Positions 6,334 through 9,943 of a DNA stretch of 9,943 nt are shown here, one piece after another. Every line of letters begins with the position of its first letter. The stretch's first letter is position 1. Position numbers and translations under genes: made by a program. Source of the DNA: Acidobacteriota bacterium (GTDB taxonomy: Bacteria > Acidobacteriota > Terriglobia > UBA7540). The notes under the pieces are model-generated. The model worked only from the letters and a program-made list of their open reading frames with translations. It was not told the DNA's origin and did not search any database. Location of the stretch: the NCBI GenBank assembly GCA_003165615.1, contig PLWR01000656.1:14221-24163 (forward strand), read 5' to 3'.

Positions 6334-8835
6334 CTATTTATCAATCTCCACTTCAAAAGGCGCATTTACGTCCGCGAACTTGATGTAGAGCACCTTGTCC
6401 GAGCTGTCGAAGGCCGCACCTGAACTTGCCTTGGCAAGCGCGTCCACGCTGGCGGCGGACCCCAGTTCCTGGCCGTTCAATTTGATTTCCTTTGCCGGCC
6501 CCGCCTGGGCGTGGACTTTCAACAAAAGTGACCTCGCCGGCGGTGTGTACTTTCCAGTTAAATCCGTCGACTTAATCGTAAGGCTCTTGTCGTTATCCAC
6601 GGCCGTAATGCGCTCGTGGAGATAGACGCCGCGCTGATAATCCAGGCTGATACCATCATCCTCATAGTATTCGCGCGAGGAAGTTCCCTCCGGGTAAATT
6701 TCAAACGTCAACGGATCAATCGGGGATTGATTGTCAAATTCAATCACCTGCTGCATGGGAATGATGGCGCCGCCGCGCACAAACAGGGGAATCGCCTCGA
6801 GCGGGGCATCCACCGTGAAGGTTTGGGGACCCGTGTAGGAACGGCCACCGGCAAAATCGAACCAGGTCCCGCGTGGCAGATAGACCTTGCGTGAGGTCAC
6901 CCCCTCTTGAATCACGGGAGCCGCCAATAAGTCGTCACCGAAGAGGAACTCGTCGAGCTCCTTCGCCGGCGTCTCGTCAAAGACCCTCGGGTCATCGGGA
7001 AATTCGAGCGGCAGGGAGCGGACGACGGGGAGTCCCGTCTGGGTCGCTTGATAAAACGTTGTGTAGAGGTAAGGCCGCAGGCGATAACGAAGCTCAATTG
7101 TGCGCCGGTTCACGTCCTCCCACTGCGGCCCGAACGACCAGGGATCAAGCCGGTGGTCCCTCTCCCCCGAGTGCGTCACAAAAAAAGGATTGAAGATGCT
7201 GGACTCAAGCCACCGGGTGTAGAGCTCGGGGTCCGGCATGTTAACAAAGGCGCCGATGTCGGACCCGGTGAACACAAGCCCGGAAGTCCCCATCGACTGG
7301 ATCAGACGAAGGCTCGCGTGCATGTCTTCCCACGTGGCGAGATTGTCGCCGGTCCATTGCCCGGCATAGCGCTGCCCGCCCGCATAGGTGGCGCGGGTGA
7401 TGACGAACGGCCGCACATTGGGCTGGTTTTGCAACAAGCCGTCGCGCGTGGCCTCTGACATCAGCAATCCGTAAATATTGTGGTTCTTCGCATCGGGTGA
7501 ATTGAGCCCGCGGTCGTAATAGGTAACGTCGGCATCAAACGGCGCCGGGATCCATCCCTTGCTCCTGAGGAGAGCGTCCACCGTGGGCTCGTCCATGTCC
7601 GTGAGATAGCCGGAGAGTCCATTCTTCGCGAAATTCGCCGCCACGGAGGCCCACCACGCGCGCGCCTTTTCCGAAGTGAAGTCTGGAAACACCGATGCCC
7701 CCGGCCAAATCTGTCCGGAGTAAATCTCTCCATTTTTTCTCTTCAGAAAGTGATCCCCGGCCATCCCCTGGTCATAAACGTAGTAGCCGGGTTCCTCTTT
7801 CACCCCCGGGTCGACAATCGCAAAGCTGTGAAAACCCTTTTGGCGAAGCTCGCTCAGCAACTTGGGAGGATCGGGGAAACCTGTCTTGTCCCAGGTGAAA
7901 ACGCGGTTGTCATTCATGTGCTGGGTGTCGAAAAAAATTCCGTCACAAGGAATATGCCGCTGGCGGAAATTGTCGGTGATGGATCGAAATGTACTGTCCG
8001 GGTAATAGTGGGCGCTGCTTTGCAGGTACCCGAGGGTCCAACGCGGCGGCATTGCCGCGCGCCCCACGAGCTCGGTAAAACGTGTGATAACTGTATGGGG
8101 CTCGGGGCCATAGAAAAAATAGTAGTTCATTTCCCCGCCCTCGGCCCCAAAGGAGTAGGTATCGGCGGATTCCGCCCCCATATCGAAAAACGAGCGATAG
8201 GTATTGTCGAAGAAAATGCCGTACGCTTTCCCTTGCCGTATTCCCACAAAAAACGGAACGGTTTCGTACATGGGGTCGGTGAGGGCATTGTAGGCGGCGG
8301 GATCGGTGTTCCAATTCACGTAGGAATGCCCGCGCTTGTCGAGCGGGCCGGTCTTTTCGCCCAGACCAAAATAATGTTCGTCCGGCGGCATCGATTTCCA
8401 GCAGCGCACGCTGGAACCATCCCACGCCGTGCCCAGCGAGTCCTTATCCTGGGAAATCAGCCGGCCCGCGAGGTCGTAAAAGGCCACGCGAAACGGATTC
8501 ATCTGAATTCGCGCTTCGATTTGCGAAGTGCGAATTTTGTAGGAACCCTTATCACCGCTGAATTGCGGATGCACCTGGGGCCAGTCCGTCTTGATAACCG
8601 CCCACGAGTCGTCGGGGCCAAGCGTCGCACCCTTGCCCAACCTGACGCGGACCAGATCGGGGGCCAAAACAGTGACGACGGCGATCGCTCTCGGACTGCG
8701 GAATGTTATCTGATTGCCTTTAGGCGGGCCGGCCGTCATCCCTCCGACTTCCTGCCATGCGGCGCGCGCTTTTGGGCAAGGCAGAATTGCGAGGATAATG
8801 GTGATAGGAATCCCAAGATAAAGTCTCTTCCGCAT
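6334..8835 (-). CDS. Exported glycoside hydrolase family 31 protein (alpha-glucosidase/alpha-xylosidase-like)
   Basis: This is a retaining alpha-glycosidase of 833 residues with a signal peptide (RKRLYLGIPITIILAILPCPKARA, cut near residue 25), so it acts in the periplasm or outside the cell. An N-terminal beta-sandwich covers about 30-245. The (beta/alpha)8 barrel begins near PPRWTLGYLQSSAHYY. The nucleophile is Asp413 in GYLTDMDEP and the acid/base is Asp497 in WTGDNLATWEDM. Further family landmarks are SDIGAF, the HSGERDHRLDPW substrate loop and LRYRLRPYLYT. The C-terminal sandwiches carry PLFVRGGAIIP and the DUF5110-like YEDDG segment. One departure is seen: the usual W-x-D-M-N-E signature reads L-T-D-M-D-E. 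Start: AGGAGGA (8850-8844) is eight bases before ATG 8835; a TTG directly upstream at 8838 is possible. It follows the rhamnosidase-like gene, and both probably degrade the same glycan. Exact linkage specificity cannot be told. Confidence 0.93.
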   Translation of the reverse strand: MRKRLYLGIPITIILAILPCPKARAAWQEVGGMTAGPPKGNQITFRSPRAIAVVTVLAPDLVRVRLGKGATLGPDDSWAVIKTDWPQVHPQFSGDKGSYKIRTSQIEARIQMNPFRVAFYDLAGRLISQDKDSLGTAWDGSSVRCWKSMPPDEHYFGLGEKTGPLDKRGHSYVNWNTDPAAYNALTDPMYETVPFFVGIRQGKAYGIFFDNTYRSFFDMGAESADTYSFGAEGGEMNYYFFYGPEPHTVITRFTELVGRAAMPPRWTLGYLQSSAHYYPDSTFRSITDNFRQRHIPCDGIFFDTQHMNDNRVFTWDKTGFPDPPKLLSELRQKGFHSFAIVDPGVKEEPGYYVYDQGMAGDHFLKRKNGEIYSGQIWPGASVFPDFTSEKARAWWASVAANFAKNGLSGYLTDMDEPTVDALLRSKGWIPAPFDADVTYYDRGLNSPDAKNHNIYGLLMSEATRDGLLQNQPNVRPFVITRATYAGGQRYAGQWTGDNLATWEDMHASLRLIQSMGTSGLVFTGSDIGAFVNMPDPELYTRWLESSIFNPFFVTHSGERDHRLDPWSFGPQWEDVNRRTIELRYRLRPYLYTTFYQATQTGLPVVRSLPLEFPDDPRVFDETPAKELDEFLFGDDLLAAPVIQEGVTSRKVYLPRGTWFDFAGGRSYTGPQTFTVDAPLEAIPLFVRGGAIIPMQQVIEFDNQSPIDPLTFEIYPEGTSSREYYEDDGISLDYQRGVYLHERITAVDNDKSLTIKSTDLTGKYTPPARSLLLKVHAQAGPAKEIKLNGQELGSAASVDALAKASSGAAFDSSDKVLYIKFADVNAPFEVEIDK

Positions 8836-8843
8836 CAAATAAA

Positions 8844-8850
8844 TCCTCCT
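8844..8850 (-). promoter_or_regulatory. Ribosome binding site for the GH31 gene
   Basis: AGGAGGA on the minus strand is a near-perfect match to the anti-Shine-Dalgarno sequence. It has eight-base spacing to ATG 8835 and five-base spacing to TTG 8838, which favours the ATG. Confidence 0.65.
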
Positions 8851-8856
8851 CAGTTT

Positions 8857-8872
8857 ATGACGCTGTCATGAC
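8857..8872. promoter_or_regulatory. Overlapping short palindromes before the GH31 gene
   Basis: ATGAC-GCT-GTCAT (8857-8869) overlaps the perfect 8-bp palindrome GTCATGAC (8865-8872), giving three alternating GTCA/TGAC half-sites. It lies seven bases upstream of the GH31 ribosome binding site and overlaps the stop of the small ORF. It could be an operator, but sites this short can be accidental. Confidence 0.25.
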
Positions 8873-8985
8873 TTGCTGACCTGTTTGAAGGCTTTTTCGA
8901 GCAGGTCCTCGACATGCAGGCCGGAGGCCCACTGTTGCAAACAGGCCAAATCCAAACTGCCTGACTGCACTTTGAGAATCTCCAT
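8866..8985 (-). pseudogene. 39-codon ORF resembling the C-terminus of a nucleotidyltransferase family protein (probable remnant)
   Basis: ATG at 8985-8983 opens a 39-residue frame ending at TGA 8868-8866. The middle reads ILKVQSGSLDLACLQQWA and then GLHVEDLLEKAF. From memory, many nucleotidyltransferase/DUF6036-type proteins end in a very similar pattern: I-L-x-V-Q, L-D-L-x-Y-L-x-x-W-A, L-G-V-x-D-L-L-E-x-A. Here Cys replaces the usual Tyr. No clear ribosome binding site precedes the ATG. In-frame codons upstream (to about 9050) show no resemblance to the rest of such a protein and run into the 3' end of the rhamnosidase-like gene. The simplest reading is that a nucleotidyltransferase gene once stood here and only its tail survives between the two glycosidase genes. 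A real small protein is less likely but not excluded. Confidence 0.4.
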
Positions 8986-9035
8986 TTGTCTAGAGGTGCT
9001 TGCTGGGCGCAGAACAATCCCTCTACCCAACTGTC

Positions 9036-9943
9036 TCAGGTGAATTGGAGACGTATCGAAGCGGTTTTACCCGCGGGCAAGTGGTAGCGTGCGCATCCGC
9101 TGGGCGCGGCGAAACCTGCGAGCGGTTTGAGCATCAAAGTCTCCCGCTGATCCACCACCAAATCACCCTCACAGCCAGGAGGCAGGGCCAGCGTCAGATC
9201 GCGGCTGCCCAACTTCCCCCGGCTGCTGAATTCAATTGCTCCACGAATCGTGTGCAAGGTCAATTCCAACAATTCGAGGTCCGCGACCTGGGGGCGAATC
9301 TCACAGCGCCCGAAGCCGGGAACCAAAGGGTTGATTCCTGCCAGGCTCATCGTGGTGACGTAAAGTGGAATGACCGGGCAATGGCTCCACTCCGAGTTTG
9401 AGTCCGGCTTGACGTGCCAATCCTCCTGAAGGGTGTTGTTCAACCTGACCGAATCCAGCGTGGCCCAGCGCTCGCGAAAATCCTTCACGATAACATCCGC
9501 GCGGCCGCCCTTGCCCAGCGCCCACAGCCGCCAACCGGCATTGGCAGGATAGGAAAATCCCATTTGCGGCGGGCAATCAGCGAGCACGCGCAGGGCGGCG
9601 GCCGTCCGCCCTTGCGGGCATTGGTCATACAGTACAGCCGTGGCAAGTGACCGGTCGCACATGCGCGGCGAGCCTTCCTCTGCAAGCCAGGGGAGATTAT
9701 TGATGAAAAGATTTTGCTCCGAACTCCAGAAGCGCCGCACCGTGGCGTCCTGAATCTGGCGGCCGAGATCGCGCGCGGCTTGCGCGCGCGTTTTATCACC
9801 AAAATCGTCGCACAATCGCGGCAGCGGATTTTGCAGCATGGCAGCGGCATAGAGATTGAACGCGCATTGCTTGTGCCGCTGCCGCCGGTAGGCGTTGTGA
9901 TCGATCCAGACCGTGGGGACGCCGAGGTTCTCGACCGGCAGCA
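9036..9943 (-). CDS. Alpha-L-rhamnosidase-like (GH78-type) six-hairpin glycosidase, C-terminal part, cut by window edge
   Basis: The frame is open to the right edge without a stop, so the 302 residues seen are the C-terminal part of a larger protein; the internal ATG at 9839 is not its start. The first visible segment, VPTVWIDHNAYRRQRHKQCAFNLYAAAM in two overlapping helices, and the repeated helix pairs that follow (NLPWLAEEGSPRMCDRSLATAVLY; GFSYPANAGWRLWALGKGGRADVIVKDFRERW) fit an (alpha/alpha)6 barrel. NTLQEDW and SEWSHCP (about 183-189) occupy the places of the conserved W-E and S-H-x motifs. AGINPLVPGFGRCEIRP (about 201-217) is a strong hallmark of the GH78 C-terminus, and the final 80 residues form the Bac_rhamnosid_C-type beta sandwich. 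It would release terminal rhamnose or a similar sugar; with part of the catalytic barrel outside the window, activity is not certain. It lies upstream of the GH31 gene on the same strand with a 200-bp gap holding the small remnant. Confidence 0.8.
   Translation of the reverse strand, partial: LPVENLGVPTVWIDHNAYRRQRHKQCAFNLYAAAMLQNPLPRLCDDFGDKTRAQAARDLGRQIQDATVRRFWSSEQNLFINNLPWLAEEGSPRMCDRSLATAVLYDQCPQGRTAAALRVLADCPPQMGFSYPANAGWRLWALGKGGRADVIVKDFRERWATLDSVRLNNTLQEDWHVKPDSNSEWSHCPVIPLYVTTMSLAGINPLVPGFGRCEIRPQVADLELLELTLHTIRGAIEFSSRGKLGSRDLTLALPPGCEGDLVVDQRETLMLKPLAGFAAPSGCARYHLPAGKTASIRLQFT

Noticed and set aside
7750..8871. Plus-strand ORF of 373 codons antisense to GH31
   Set aside because: The minus strand here encodes GH31 domains with intact catalytic motifs; the plus-strand translation has no recognisable features.

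Overview
The window looks like chromosomal DNA of an Acidobacteriota member (Terriglobia/Bryobacterales-type). The main evidence is an exported VWA protein of the 'VWFA-related Acidobacterial' type, whose N-terminal FQVFEDGVEQKI segment and C-terminal QYSIGYRP ending are characteristic of that phylum. Moderately high GC, secreted glycoside hydrolases and a START-like secreted protein fit the same assignment. Nothing indicates a phage, plasmid, insertion sequence, CRISPR array, tRNA or rRNA.

Layout, left to right. (1) 1-2093, plus strand: an exported VWA protein, then an 84-bp gap and a cyclase-family (PF04199, kynurenine-formamidase-like) metal hydrolase. (2) 2177-4015, minus strand: an ACS-type MFS transporter followed 36 bp later by a small membrane-anchored protein of unknown function, probably one transcript. 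It converges on the cyclase gene. (3) 4016-4343: a 328-bp gene-free stretch carrying a REP-like hairpin with 9-bp arms. (4) 4344-5198, minus strand: a fusion of an AraC-type DNA-binding domain and an O6-alkylguanine-DNA alkyltransferase, i.e. an Ada protein without the zinc/phosphotriester sensor domain. (5) 5199-5401: a divergent regulatory region with a candidate promoter facing each way and a perfect 10-bp inverted repeat directly in front of the next gene. (6) 5402-6265, plus strand: an exported START/SRPBCC-like protein. (7) 6334-9943, minus strand: a carbohydrate-degradation pair, an alpha-L-rhamnosidase-like six-hairpin glycosidase (cut by the right edge) followed by an exported GH31 glycosidase. 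Between them lies a 39-codon ORF that resembles only the C-terminus of a nucleotidyltransferase family and is probably a gene remnant.

How the genes may work together. The two glycosidases plausibly act in sequence on plant or microbial glycans at or outside the cell envelope. The MFS importer and the cyclase-family hydrolase could serve uptake and ring opening or amide hydrolysis of a small organic acid, but they are convergently transcribed and the substrate cannot be read from the sequence. The Ada-like protein repairs alkylated guanine and may regulate itself or its divergent neighbour.

I do not see a clearly new multi-gene system. The points most worth a second look are the palindrome in the ada-like/START-like intergenic region, the sensor-less Ada, the nucleotidyltransferase-like remnant, and departures from consensus at catalytic or metal-site motifs in the GH31 and VWA proteins.
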